From Bacteroidales bacterium (GTDB lineage Bacteria > Bacteroidota > Bacteroidia > Bacteroidales > UBA932), in NCBI GenBank assembly GCA_011620605.1, contig WOYW01000016.1:248001-312000 (forward strand): a stretch of DNA of 64,000 nucleotides. Reading direction: 5' to 3'. The notes under the pieces were generated by a model. It had not been told where the DNA came from, searched no databases, and saw only the letters and a list, made by a program, of their open reading frames with translations. Every line of letters starts with the position of its first letter. Within the stretch, counting starts at the first letter, position 1. Positions 6,870 through 15,543 of the stretch are shown in pieces. A program made the position numbers and the translations under genes.

Positions 6870-8666
6870 ATGGGACATCTGGACTATGGTGCCGTTGGAA
6901 ATTGCCGTTCAGCGGCGCTTATTTCAAAAGAAGGCAGTATTGACTGGTTTTGCTTCCCGGATTTTGATTCTCCGTCCATTTTTTCCAGGATCCTGGATCA
7001 AAAAAAAGGCGGGCATTTTGCTATCATAACGGATCAACCCTGTGAGATCACCCAGGAATATGTGAAGCACACCAATATACTGTCCACAACATATTCCACA
7101 AAAGACGGGGTATTTCAGGTAGTAGACTTCATGCCCAGATTTAAGATCGGGGAAATGAACAGCTATTACCTGCCTCCCGAACTTTACCGGATGATCCGCC
7201 TTATAAGCGGGAATCCTCGTATTCGGGTTCAATACAGACCCGTGTTCAATTACGCCAAAGACAAAGTTGAACACCGATCCGGGAAAACCTACATAAAAAC
7301 CGTTGACCGGAAAAGCAGCCGTAATGCCATCTATTTGTATTCCAACCTGGATTATGATCTTATTTTAAACGAAAAATCAATAGAACTTCAGGAAGACGCC
7401 TTCTTGATGATCTCCTACAACCAGAAACTAATCAAGATCTCGCAATCACGCGTAGAACTGGAATACAACAGGACCCTGGTATACTGGCTGGACTGGACCA
7501 ACCGGTCCAAAAAATTCACCCTGTTCAATGATATCATTGAACGCAGTATGCTTATCTTAAAGCTTTTATCATACCAAAGATCCGGTGCGGTACTGGCTGC
7601 CCTGACCACGAGTATTCCCGAGGTTATTGGCAGGGACCGAAACTGGGATTACCGGTTCTGTTGGCTGCGGGATGCTTCCATGTCTATTAAAACCCTAGTC
7701 ACACTGGGCCATAAAGGAGCGGCCAAACGCTTCATGGAATTCATCAAGAGTATTTTGAAGTCTAAGGACGAGAGTTTCCAGATCATGTACGGCATACGCG
7801 GAGAAAGAGCCCTAAAGGAAAAGACACTCCCTTACCTGACCGGTTTTGCCGGGTCCAAACCGGTCCGCATAGGAAACGCCGCATTTTCCCAGAAACAAAA
7901 CGATTCCCTGGGATACCTGATGGATATGATCTATCATTACTATCTCTATTTCCCCGGCACGCTGGATGAAATTGAAGAAATGTGGGAAGTAGTCAAAGGG
8001 ATCGTCAAGACGGTGATCTCCCAATGGCGCAAACCCGATAACGGTATTTGGGAAATCCGCGGGGAACCGAAACATTTTTTGATCTCAAAAGTTATGTGCT
8101 GGGTAGCCATGGACCGGGCAATAAGCATCGCCCAATTGCTTGATGAACCCGGATACGTGGAAAAATGGAGCGATATTGCACATCTGATCAGGGAAGAGGC
8201 ACTGGAAAAAGGATGGAAAGAATCAATCGGCAGTTTTTCCCAGGCCTACGAAAACTCGGACCTGGACGCCTCATTACTGCTTATGGAAGATTATGGGTTT
8301 ATCAGCGCCGATGATCCCCGTTTTGTAAAAACGGTAAATGCCATTGAACAGGGATTGATGCACAACGGTCTTCTTTTCCGCTACCGGAACCACGACGGAC
8401 TGGGGATCCCCTCCTCGGCTTTCACAATATGCAATTTCTGGCTGGTCAAGGCACTTTTCAGGATCGGCAGGCGGGAAGAAGCACTCTCTATGTTCGAGCA
8501 TTTGCTAACCTATTCCAATCACCTGATGCTTTTCAGCGAAGATCTGGATTTTTACACGGGCGAACAATTGGGCAATTACCCGCAGGCATATTCCCACCTG
8601 GCCATCATAGAGACTGCCAGGCTTTTTGCCGAGGAAAAAACGCTCTCGCGTTTTCTGCGCCCCTGA
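6870..8666 (+). CDS. Glycoside hydrolase family 15 protein (trehalase/glucoamylase type)
   Basis: The 598-residue protein starts with the family hallmark YGAVGNCRSAALISKEGSIDW. It has an N-terminal beta-sandwich (~1-200) and a C-terminal (alpha/alpha)6 barrel with RDRNWDYRFCWLRDASM (~250), GxIWEIRGEPKHF (~390) and the C-terminal IPSSAFTICNFWLVKAL/QLGNYPQAYSHLA. No signal peptide is visible, so it should be cytoplasmic. GH15 enzymes of this non-secreted type include trehalases and glucoamylases. Its convergent neighbour makes trehalose 6-phosphate and trehalose, so trehalose hydrolysis is the likeliest role, but substrate specificity cannot be read from the sequence. Confidence 0.88.
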   Translation: MGHLDYGAVGNCRSAALISKEGSIDWFCFPDFDSPSIFSRILDQKKGGHFAIITDQPCEITQEYVKHTNILSTTYSTKDGVFQVVDFMPRFKIGEMNSYYLPPELYRMIRLISGNPRIRVQYRPVFNYAKDKVEHRSGKTYIKTVDRKSSRNAIYLYSNLDYDLILNEKSIELQEDAFLMISYNQKLIKISQSRVELEYNRTLVYWLDWTNRSKKFTLFNDIIERSMLILKLLSYQRSGAVLAALTTSIPEVIGRDRNWDYRFCWLRDASMSIKTLVTLGHKGAAKRFMEFIKSILKSKDESFQIMYGIRGERALKEKTLPYLTGFAGSKPVRIGNAAFSQKQNDSLGYLMDMIYHYYLYFPGTLDEIEEMWEVVKGIVKTVISQWRKPDNGIWEIRGEPKHFLISKVMCWVAMDRAISIAQLLDEPGYVEKWSDIAHLIREEALEKGWKESIGSFSQAYENSDLDASLLLMEDYGFISADDPRFVKTVNAIEQGLMHNGLLFRYRNHDGLGIPSSAFTICNFWLVKALFRIGRREEALSMFEHLLTYSNHLMLFSEDLDFYTGEQLGNYPQAYSHLAIIETARLFAEEKTLSRFLRP

Positions 8667-10835
8667 TCAGCGACTGAGATTTTTCAGGAAGGGGATCACT
8701 TCGGACTGTGAAAGCATGTAATACCTTGCCCGTTCCGAGACCGAGCCGATCTTTATGGTATGTGCCCTTTTTGGCAAAGCCCTGAAGGTGTCTTCATCGG
8801 TCACATCATCGCCCATGGCCAGAATAAAATCGTATTTATCCTTGCGCAACAGTCTTTTTGCCTCGGAGCCTTTGGAAAATACAGGGGGTTTTATTTCCAC
8901 GATCTTATTACCCTGCATGATTTGCAGGTTCAGGCGCGTACAAGGGCCAATAAGGGCGTTAACCAATTGCTGTGTCCTGAGCGAGGCCATCCAGGCATCT
9001 ACATTGCGGTAATGCCACACCAAGGCGGTTTCCTTAACTTCCAGTGTAGAATTGGGCGTTTTTTCCAGGAACGACTGTATGATCTCCATGATTTCCCGGT
9101 TCCAGGTAAAAGGCTCTTCAATGCGGTGCCATATGCCTTTTTCTTTGTAAAAAGCGCCGTGTTCGGCAGCCATATCCAGTGGCAGGGCCCCCATCCAGTC
9201 TTCCAGTGTGGTATGATCCCTTCCGCTGCTTATGACCACTTTGTTCTTTTGGTCCGAGGCCAGTTGTCGCAGGATCTCCAGGATTTCCGTGGTCGGGTAG
9301 GCATCTTCCGGTTTCTTTTTATATGGGGATAACGTCCCGTCGTAATCCAGTATAATGAGTCGTTTGGAAGCTCTTCTATAAGAGCGGCGTATCAGGGTAA
9401 TATTGGCCGCGGTAATCTGTTTCATGTCATTTTCCAGGTTCTTCTTTCGAATGGCAAGTAATTGTTTTATAAAAAGGTCTGCCCATTTGTCTACCGTGTT
9501 GACAGACACTACTTTTTGCATTCTCTTTAAAGCCTGTATCTGTTCTTTTTCAGGCATCTTAAGCGCCGTTAGCAGTGCGTTGCTTATTTGGTTTACATCA
9601 TTTGGATTAATGATCAATGAATCTGACAATTCCGTTGAAGCACCTGCCATTTCACTTAAGATCAAAACACCGGGGTTATTCCTCTTGGTGGCCACATATT
9701 CCTTCGCTACCAGGTTCATGCCATCCCGCAGGGGAGATACCAAGGCTATATCGGCTATGTAATACAAGGCAACCAGTTCTTCAAAAGTAAGTCCGTGATA
9801 AAAATAATGGATGGGAGTCCAGTTAAGCGTGGAATACCTTCCGTTTATAGCCCCTATGGCCTCGTCAATGTTTTTCTTCAGCTTGGCGTAACGGACCACA
9901 TTGCTCCTGGAAGGCACCACCACCATTGCCAGTGAAACTTTTTCGTGAAACCCGGGATTGTCATCCAGAAAACGTTCAAATCCCTTGAGCCGGTGCATGA
10001 TCCCCTTACTGTAATCCAGCCGGTCGACCGAGAGGATCAATTTGTAGTTCCCGTATTCCTTACGGAGCCTGTTGGCATTCTTTTTGACTTCCGGGTTTTC
10101 TATGGCGTTGTGGTACATCTGGTAATTGATACCCATGGGCAAAGAATCCACCTGTATCAGGCGGTTCCCCTGCAATACCTTATCAAGTTCAAACTGAAGG
10201 CCCATGACACGTTCCACCGTACTCACAAAGTGCCTCATGTACCCGTGGGTATGAAAAGCAATCATATCCGCCCCCAGCAATCCGTTCAGGATATCGGCCC
10301 GTTCGGGCAGGATCCGGAACAATTCATATGAAGGGAACGGTATGTGATGGAAATACCCGATGCTCAGACCATCCTTGGCATCCCGTAACATTTTGGGCAA
10401 CAACATCAGCTGGTAATCATGCACCCATATTATATCGCCGGACTGAGCCATTTCACACGCCTTTTCACAGAAAAGTCGGTTTACCTCCCGATATGCTTCC
10501 CAGTAACGTGCCTCATATTCTATATAAGTATAAAAATAATGACACAGCGGCCAGATGGTGCTGTTGCTGTACCCTTCATAATAATTCTGGATCTGATCAT
10601 CGGTAAGAAAAACAGGATGAAAATGCATCTCTTTCAACTGGCGGGTGATCTCTGCTATTTCCTGCGGATCATCCGTAAATATCCCCGGCCACCCCACCCA
10701 ATGGGTTTCAATGTCCGTTTCCAGCGAAGACAACCCTGTTGCCAGTCCGCCTTCGCTGCGTATCATCCTGATCGTTCCGTCATCTCCTTTCTGTACTCTT
10801 ACCGGGAGACGGTTCGCTATAATAATTAATTTCAT
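8667..10835 (-). CDS. otsAB: Bifunctional trehalose-6-phosphate synthase/phosphatase
   Basis: An OtsA-OtsB fusion of 722 residues. Residues 1-~470 are a GT20 trehalose-6-phosphate synthase (IIIANRLPV N-terminus, EGGLATGL, the WVHDYQLML and IGYFHHIPFPS motifs, SVDRLDYSKGI, and SPLRDGMNLVAKEY). Residues ~485-722 are a HAD-type trehalose-6-phosphatase with the nucleophile motif LDYDGTLSPY, SSGRD and GDDVTDEDTF. It would make trehalose from UDP-glucose (or another NDP-glucose) and glucose 6-phosphate in one polypeptide. It is convergent with the GH15 gene, the stop codons being adjacent with no spacer and no obvious terminator. The ATG at 10835 gives a canonical N-terminus. Confidence 0.95.
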   Translation of the reverse strand: MKLIIIANRLPVRVQKGDDGTIRMIRSEGGLATGLSSLETDIETHWVGWPGIFTDDPQEIAEITRQLKEMHFHPVFLTDDQIQNYYEGYSNSTIWPLCHYFYTYIEYEARYWEAYREVNRLFCEKACEMAQSGDIIWVHDYQLMLLPKMLRDAKDGLSIGYFHHIPFPSYELFRILPERADILNGLLGADMIAFHTHGYMRHFVSTVERVMGLQFELDKVLQGNRLIQVDSLPMGINYQMYHNAIENPEVKKNANRLRKEYGNYKLILSVDRLDYSKGIMHRLKGFERFLDDNPGFHEKVSLAMVVVPSRSNVVRYAKLKKNIDEAIGAINGRYSTLNWTPIHYFYHGLTFEELVALYYIADIALVSPLRDGMNLVAKEYVATKRNNPGVLILSEMAGASTELSDSLIINPNDVNQISNALLTALKMPEKEQIQALKRMQKVVSVNTVDKWADLFIKQLLAIRKKNLENDMKQITAANITLIRRSYRRASKRLIILDYDGTLSPYKKKPEDAYPTTEILEILRQLASDQKNKVVISSGRDHTTLEDWMGALPLDMAAEHGAFYKEKGIWHRIEEPFTWNREIMEIIQSFLEKTPNSTLEVKETALVWHYRNVDAWMASLRTQQLVNALIGPCTRLNLQIMQGNKIVEIKPPVFSKGSEAKRLLRKDKYDFILAMGDDVTDEDTFRALPKRAHTIKIGSVSERARYYMLSQSEVIPFLKNLSR

Positions 10836-10893
10836 TGCTATGCCTCTATCACAAAATTACAAAAAAATTCCTATCTTCGCAGCCCTAAAGTCT

Positions 10894-10967
10894 CGGGGTG
10901 TAGCGCAGTTGGTTAGCGTTCCTGCTTTGGGAGCAGGGGGTCGCCCGTTCGAGTCGGGCCACCCCGA
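10894..10967 (+). tRNA. tRNA-Pro (anticodon TGG)
   Basis: Cloverleaf with acceptor stem CGGGGTG/CACCCCG (10894-10900 with 10960-10966), anticodon stem CCTGC/GCAGG enclosing TTTGGGA with anticodon TGG at 10928-10930, T arm 10943-10959 with TTCGAGT in the loop, and discriminator A10967. CCA is not encoded. A TATCTTCG -7-like element lies at 10872-10879, 15 bp upstream, without a clear -33. Confidence 0.95.
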
Positions 10968-11046
10968 CTTTAAATGGAGTAGGGAGGTGGTGGCGCGGAA
11001 GGTTCCACCTCTTCCCTTTTTTTTATCTTTTTTTTATCTTTGTATT

Positions 11047-11466
11047 ATGCCAAACCGTAAAAGACACCGTCGTATGTCAGCCCTTCCACCCATGGAAGGG
11101 TACAGACCTTATGGGGTTCCAGGCAGGAACCGCGGATCGGTGGAATTGCTGTTTGAAGAATATGAGGCCATTCGTTTGGCTGATTATGAGAACCTGACAC
11201 AAGAAGAAGCGGCCCGCAGAATGAATATTTCACGGCCTACCTTTACGCGTTTATACGACAAGGCCCGCAAAAACATAGCCCGAGCCTTTATTGAAAGCAA
11301 GAGCATTGTTATCCGGGGCGGGGATTATGAAATTGACAATTACTGGTACCGTTGCCGCCATTGCCACCAGGTAAATTCTTCGCCGGAGCCGGTTGATAAT
11401 TGCCAAAATTGTCATTCAGACAACATCTTGTCTTTGAACAAAAAAACACCGGACTCACTCAAATGA
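11047..11466 (+). CDS. DUF134 (UPF0251) family DNA-binding protein
   Basis: A 139-residue protein with the DUF134 signature: GYRPYGVPGRNRGSVELLFEEYEAIRLADYENLTQEEAARRM, then a sigma-70-region-4-like helix-turn-helix (ISRPTFTRLYDKARKNIARAFIE, ~60-85) and a C-terminal zinc-ribbon-like part with two CxxC pairs (CRHC ... CQNC). The ATG at 11047 fits the family length; earlier in-frame starts would run through tRNA-Pro. DUF134 proteins are putative regulators often found near iron-sulfur and ParA-like metallocluster genes, which suits the facing Fe-S/GTPase/ABC operon. Its stop overlaps (ATGA, 11463-11466) the start of the ruined UDG gene. Confidence 0.85.
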   Translation: MPNRKRHRRMSALPPMEGYRPYGVPGRNRGSVELLFEEYEAIRLADYENLTQEEAARRMNISRPTFTRLYDKARKNIARAFIESKSIVIRGGDYEIDNYWYRCRHCHQVNSSPEPVDNCQNCHSDNILSLNKKTPDSLK

Positions 11467-11646
11467 CGGAATCTTTCAAACAACAAGTTCTCAACTGTAC
11501 ACGTTGTGATCTTTGGAGAAGGCAATTCAAACGCAGCCCTTTTACGAAATCCCTATCTAAAAAGAGATACCTGGACGGATTTCAAAAACATTGTCCGTAA
11601 ATACAGGGAAGTCTCGGATTCCCAACATACCTGCCAGTACGTTTAA
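11463..11646 (+). pseudogene. Collapsed uracil-DNA glycosylase (family 4-like) gene
   Basis: Only the two ends of the protein remain. The ATG at 11463 gives MTESFKQQVLNCTRCDLW, the Cys-rich Fe-S-binding start of family 4/5 uracil-DNA glycosylases. The next frame gives VVIFGEGNSNA, the following family block, and this runs straight into ALLRNPYLKRDTWTDFK, which resembles the family C-terminus after the catalytic-site HPS motif. The central ~130 residues (GEAPG motif, catalytic core, HPS) are absent. Bases 11502-11517 encode RCDLW in one frame and VVIFG in the next. No functional enzyme can be made. The gene was translationally coupled to the DUF134 gene. Assignment is from remembered family motifs. 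Confidence 0.55.
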
Positions 11647-12296
11647 TCCTTTGTATGTTCCCAGATCTTAAGGTCTATGCAATCAATGCGTGTTGTTTCG
11701 TCTTCCAGAGAAACGATCACCCCTGAATGCACTTTGCCCATCATGCAATGAGCCGGAAGGAATTTTACGGTTTGTCCCACTGAAGGACGCATGCCCTCAA
11801 TTACTCCGCTGAATGAAAGCACCATACAAATCCCTGCCTCAATAACCTTCTCTTCTCGGCCCAACAGTTTTCCCGGGCCGATCACCCACACATCCAGCAA
11901 TCCGTTATCGATCTCCACAACCCGTGCAAAATGCGTAATGGGGCAACCCAACGGGCGGTAACGGATAACATCGTCCTTAGAGATCTTATTAGCCGAGAAA
12001 CAGGCCAGCGTTTCGCGACACGACGGCTCCCCGGGCAACGGGTGCAAAAGAAAATCTGCTTTCGCCTTATCTATCAGCCCCACATAAGTCTCTTTTTGCT
12101 CAATGTTTGCCGAGTTCAGGATCCCGTTTATTTTTTCAAACTGCTCCTTAAACCGTTCCTGCCTGAAAACCGGGCATCGCTCCGGCATGGCCTTTCTTTC
12201 TTTTAAAGCCGAGGCAAAGACCGCGCAATTTACATATCCGCAAGCCCCGCAATTAAATCCCGGCAGCAGGGTCATGAGAGTTTCTTCCTTGATCAT
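11643..12296 (-). CDS. 4Fe-4S domain protein of an Fe-S/GTPase/ABC module
   Basis: A 217-residue protein whose N-terminus carries a PF04060-type 4Fe-4S motif: LLPGFNCGACGYVNCAVFA, then a fourth Cys at ERCPV. This motif is known from RnfB, the corrinoid protein/acetyl-CoA synthase gamma subunit and related electron carriers. The C-terminal half (~100-217) has further Cys residues (ETLACFS, RPLGCPITHFARV, AHCMMGKVHSGV) that could bind metal. There is no signal peptide or membrane helix, so it should be cytoplasmic. It is the last gene of a three-gene operon, 3 bp after the GTPase stop. Function is unknown; a scaffold or electron donor for metallocentre assembly is my inference. Confidence 0.75.
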   Translation of the reverse strand: MIKEETLMTLLPGFNCGACGYVNCAVFASALKERKAMPERCPVFRQERFKEQFEKINGILNSANIEQKETYVGLIDKAKADFLLHPLPGEPSCRETLACFSANKISKDDVIRYRPLGCPITHFARVVEIDNGLLDVWVIGPGKLLGREEKVIEAGICMVLSFSGVIEGMRPSVGQTVKFLPAHCMMGKVHSGVIVSLEDETTRIDCIDLKIWEHTKD

Positions 12297-12299
12297 GGC

Positions 12300-13001
12300 T
12301 TATTCTCCCTTATATTCCTGTACCCCGTTAATGTGCCGCAGCACACCCCGGTGGTACTTCTTTTCAATATGCATTTCCCCTACGCATAAAGTACATATGG
12401 AAAACGGGGCATTGTGGCGTAAATGATCTTCGCTGTAATTAAAAACAGGAGCTTCCGCAAAACATCCCGCCAATTCTGCCGTTCCTTTACCTGTTAGTCC
12501 GTTTGTTTCAATGATACGGCATCCGGCATTCATCTCCATAACCCGTTCCCTGAATATTTCTCTTTCTGCCTGGGATATCATGTCTCCTTTTGTTATGGCT
12601 ACGACATTGGCTGTACTTAAAAAAGGACCTACTTTTAAAGGAGTGTTTGGCCCTGTTGTGGCGTCTATTACACAGACACCCAGACCATTGGTGGTATAAG
12701 GTGCACACCTGTGACACAATCCCGCGGTTTCCACAATAAGCATATCCGCAGTATGCTCACGGGCAAAAGAAACCATCTCTCCCATGTTGTAAATGGTGTA
12801 ATGATCGGGGCACATATCCCTGGATAAACCGATCATGGTCGGAACATCGGTCTTTTTAAATCGGATCTGGTCTTCTGTATACAGGCAATCGATCTTGGCA
12901 ACCGCAATCTTAACCTGTTGTTCTTTCAAAAATTTAATGGTGTTGAGCAATACAGACGTTTTCCCTGCTCCCGGCGTACCAGCTACTACAATGACTTTCA
13001 T
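12300..13001 (-). CDS. Metallochaperone-like P-loop GTPase
   Basis: A SIMIBI-class NTPase related to HypB/UreG/CooC-type metal-insertion GTPases: Walker A GTPGAGKT (residues 9-16), a switch region with KIDC, Walker B LIVETAG followed at once by CHRC, and a guanine-specificity-like ITKGD. A second CxxC pair ([11 protein letters not shown]) lies near the C-terminus. The paired Cys motifs suggest bound metal. I start it at the ATG at 13001 (MKVIVVAG), because a TTG at 13019 would overlap the upstream gene and add residues before the canonical N-terminal strand. It lies between the ABC ATPase (10 bp gap) and the 4Fe-4S protein (3 bp). The metal and the target enzyme are unknown. Confidence 0.8.
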   Translation of the reverse strand: MKVIVVAGTPGAGKTSVLLNTIKFLKEQQVKIAVAKIDCLYTEDQIRFKKTDVPTMIGLSRDMCPDHYTIYNMGEMVSFAREHTADMLIVETAGLCHRCAPYTTNGLGVCVIDATTGPNTPLKVGPFLSTANVVAITKGDMISQAEREIFRERVMEMNAGCRIIETNGLTGKGTAELAGCFAEAPVFNYSEDHLRHNAPFSICTLCVGEMHIEKKYHRGVLRHINGVQEYKGE

Positions 13002-13011
13002 GGTTATTATT

Positions 13012-13764
13012 TCAGGCAACTATTTCCTCTCCCAGCCTCACCCGTTCGCGGATCCTGAACAATTCACTATCCATGCGGTTCAACTCCACACAAAGATCCG
13101 TTTCATGATCGGTTGTATTGAAAATCTTTTCCACTCCGCCGTTTTTCATTACTAAGCGCCGACCGGTCAATAAGGCCAGAAGGGGATCGTGTGTCACCAC
13201 CAAAATGATTTTTCCTTTGCCCGATAACAACTCCATAGCCTGGTGTTTTTTAATGCCGGCATTTTCAATTTCATCAATCAGGACAATAGGTGAATCACTT
13301 ATAAAAGCAACATCTGCCACCATTAGCGACCGGCTTTGTCCTCCGCTAAGGACCGTCAAATTCATATCTTCCGTTATAGGCTCACCAGTCAAAGTGTTGG
13401 CATGATAAACAACCTGTTCCACCATATTCATATTCTTTCCCCTGCATTTGGCGTGAAGCAGCAGGAATTCCCTGACAGTCATATCCGCCAGAAAATTCAT
13501 ATTTTGTGACAACTGTGCAATCAGTTTCTTTTTTGGATCAAACCGCATTGAAATATCCGGCACACAGCCGTTTATCAATACACTGCGGTGTGTAGAAGTA
13601 TCGGCCTGCGCCAATTGTTCAATGTCCTCAATAAAAGCGCTTTTCCCGCTTCCCGTAGGACCCACAACGCCCACAATTTCTCCGGGATAGATATCGATCC
13701 GGGAAAATGCCTCGGCAATTCCTAATTTGTTTTTTCCAGGCAAAATGGTAATGCTTTCAATCAT
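13012..13764 (-). CDS. Soluble ABC-type ATPase of the Fe-S/GTPase module
   Basis: About 250 residues with Walker A GPTGSGKS (~35), a Q-loop-like [10 protein letters not shown], signature LSGGQS, Walker [12 protein letters not shown] (Glu after Asp present) and H-loop VVTHDP. It lacks a membrane partner gene nearby and is not preceded by a permease, so it is probably a soluble ABC protein like SufC rather than a transporter subunit. The ATG at 13764 ([10 protein letters not shown]) is preferred to the GTG at 13782. First gene of the three-gene operon. The DEIENAG form of Walker B is unusual among transport ATPases and supports a separate family. Confidence 0.8.
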   Translation of the reverse strand: MIESITILPGKNKLGIAEAFSRIDIYPGEIVGVVGPTGSGKSAFIEDIEQLAQADTSTHRSVLINGCVPDISMRFDPKKKLIAQLSQNMNFLADMTVREFLLLHAKCRGKNMNMVEQVVYHANTLTGEPITEDMNLTVLSGGQSRSLMVADVAFISDSPIVLIDEIENAGIKKHQAMELLSGKGKIILVVTHDPLLALLTGRRLVMKNGGVEKIFNTTDHETDLCVELNRMDSELFRIRERVRLGEEIVA

Positions 13765-13862
13765 TGTCGTATCTTTTCCCACAAAGGTAAAAGCTTTTAC
13801 TATTTTGATAAACCCCTGAAAAACGTATTAGTCACTACGTTCAAACACGTATCTGGATGGCT

Positions 13863-14510
13863 TTAAATGTCAAAATAATGATGTTTAATAGCATACGTGA
13901 CCAGGTTGGCAGTATTCCTGGATTGTGTTTTCTGCAGTAGGTTTTCGCGGTGTTTGTCTACCGTACGTTTGCTGATACTCAGTTTTTGCGCTATTTCTGC
14001 ATTTGAAAATCCTTTACAGATATAATACAGAATATCTTTTTCGCGTTGTGTAATATCTTTCTGGTCTTTTCCTGAATTGTTGATCTTATGGGTCATAATC
14101 TCCAGAATGGAATGTATTATGTCCTGAGAATAATAATTCTTTCCCTCCATAACATCAAGCAAGGCGTTTTTCACTTCTTTGAAAGAAGAGTTTTTGAGCA
14201 AAAACCCCGAAGCGCCTGCTTCTATCATGCTGGATAAATAGCTTTCTTCCGAATACATGGATAAAGCAAGGATCTTTAAATCCGGGTTCAGCTCAAGAGC
14301 CTTTATTGTAGCTTCTATTCCGTTCATAATAGGCATCTCTATATCCATAAGAACAATACAATCTTTTACTTCAACTATCTTTTCCAAAAACGCGTTTCCG
14401 TTTTCTGCCTCTAGTATTTGATCCACAAAATCCATTTTTTGCAACAGAAAACGCAAGCCTTCCCGGAACAAAGCATGATCATCCACCAAAAAAATATTGA
14501 CCTTTTTCAT
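13863..14510 (-). CDS. NarL/FixJ-type response regulator
   Basis: Receiver domain at residues 1-120 with acidic pair VDD (9-11), phospho-acceptor D56 in LMDIEMP and Lys near LLKNSSF. The C-terminal LuxR-type helix-turn-helix (~145-210) has TQREKDILYYICKGFSNAEIAQKL and SKRTVDKHRENLLQKT. Length 215 is normal. Its ATG overlaps the stop of the kinase gene (ATGA, 14507-14510), so the pair is coupled. Targets unknown. Confidence 0.93.
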   Translation of the reverse strand: MKKVNIFLVDDHALFREGLRFLLQKMDFVDQILEAENGNAFLEKIVEVKDCIVLMDIEMPIMNGIEATIKALELNPDLKILALSMYSEESYLSSMIEAGASGFLLKNSSFKEVKNALLDVMEGKNYYSQDIIHSILEIMTHKINNSGKDQKDITQREKDILYYICKGFSNAEIAQKLSISKRTVDKHRENLLQKTQSRNTANLVTYAIKHHYFDI

Positions 14511-15463
14511 TTCACAGGTATTTCAATATATGCATAAAACCCGTTGCCGGGGGACGATTCCACGGAAACCGACCCGTCCAGGGATTTCACACGTGAATAT
14601 ATGTTGTCCAGACCCATCCCTGTTAAATGTGTATCTTTATCGGGTATACGATCCGGTTCCATTCCTTTCCCGTCATCCAGGTATTCCACTATCAACCAAC
14701 TGTTTTGTTCTTTTAACGTCAGGTTAATGACTGCCGGTCCGGCATGTTTGGCACTGTTGTTCAACAACTCCGTGACAATTCGGTATACGTTGATTTCCAA
14801 ATCGTAATCGTACCTTTTGTCGGAAATGTCAGCCTTAAAAACCACTTTTATGGGAGAATTGGCAAACAACTGTTTGGTAAGTGTTTCGGTAGCCTTTGCC
14901 AATCCGTAATTCTTAAGCAGATGAGGACTCAGGTGATTGGATATTTCTCTGAGCGTGACTATTGCCTCGTCTATCACCGAATATGATTGTTCAACGATCC
15001 TTCTGTTTTCAGAATCCATTTTTTCCGTATCAGCAGCACTGATGATCATTTTGACCGAGGAAAGCAACGGTCCCAGTCCGTCGTGCAGATCTCCCGCTAT
15101 GGTGCGCCGGGCACGTTCTTCTCCCTGGATAATCCCCATAAGCATGCGCTTTTCACTTGTCTTTCGCACAACATCCAACTGGTCATGCAAATTAAATATT
15201 TGCCGGATATAATACAAACTTATTAGTGTCAGTATGGATGTCACAATGCCCAGCCAGCTGCTTACTTCGTCTTTGGCAAATAATTTTGTCTCCCAGAAAT
15301 AAGAGGAAAATTCAAACAACCTTTCCAGGGCCATCAGGACAAAGGCAATCGAGATCAAAATCCAGGAAATGTTGTACCGGGTCCTGCGGACCATAGTGAC
15401 AGCCACAATAGCCGTGACCAATTGAATGATCATAGACAGGAACAGTGCAATTTTAAAAATCAT
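14507..15463 (-). CDS. NarX-type sensor histidine kinase
   Basis: A 318-residue kinase with three predicted membrane helices (about residues 4-25, 32-52 and 68-88) and hardly any extracellular part, so it probably senses within or near the membrane. HisKA_3 phospho-histidine H127 lies in GDLHDGLGPLLSS, preceded by GEERARRTIA. The HATPase_c domain has LLNNSAKHA, DDGKGM and TGMGLDNIYSR. It pairs with the overlapping NarL-type regulator. An 80-bp gap with a terminator separates it from the upstream lipoprotein gene. Confidence 0.92.
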   Translation of the reverse strand: MIFKIALFLSMIIQLVTAIVAVTMVRRTRYNISWILISIAFVLMALERLFEFSSYFWETKLFAKDEVSSWLGIVTSILTLISLYYIRQIFNLHDQLDVVRKTSEKRMLMGIIQGEERARRTIAGDLHDGLGPLLSSVKMIISAADTEKMDSENRRIVEQSYSVIDEAIVTLREISNHLSPHLLKNYGLAKATETLTKQLFANSPIKVVFKADISDKRYDYDLEINVYRIVTELLNNSAKHAGPAVINLTLKEQNSWLIVEYLDDGKGMEPDRIPDKDTHLTGMGLDNIYSRVKSLDGSVSVESSPGNGFYAYIEIPVK

Positions 15464-15492
15464 TTTTTCAGTAAAGTTGTTGATTTAAAAAC

Positions 15493-15521
15493 GAAAAAGG
15501 TCGCCCGGCAAAGAACGACCT
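15493..15521 (-). terminator. Terminator downstream of the lipoprotein gene
   Basis: Read leftward, AGGTCG (15521-15516) pairs with CGACCT (15503-15498) around a 12-nt loop, followed by a T-rich run (15497-15484). It lies 22 bp past the lipoprotein stop and would insulate the two-component pair from it. Confidence 0.65.
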
Positions 15522-15543
15522 CAACACTATTAGGTTTTAAGTG

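Noticed and set aside
10645-11046. Long upstream extension of the DUF134 frame
   Set aside because: The extension runs through tRNA-Pro and antisense to otsAB. The ATG at 11047 gives the normal family length and start.
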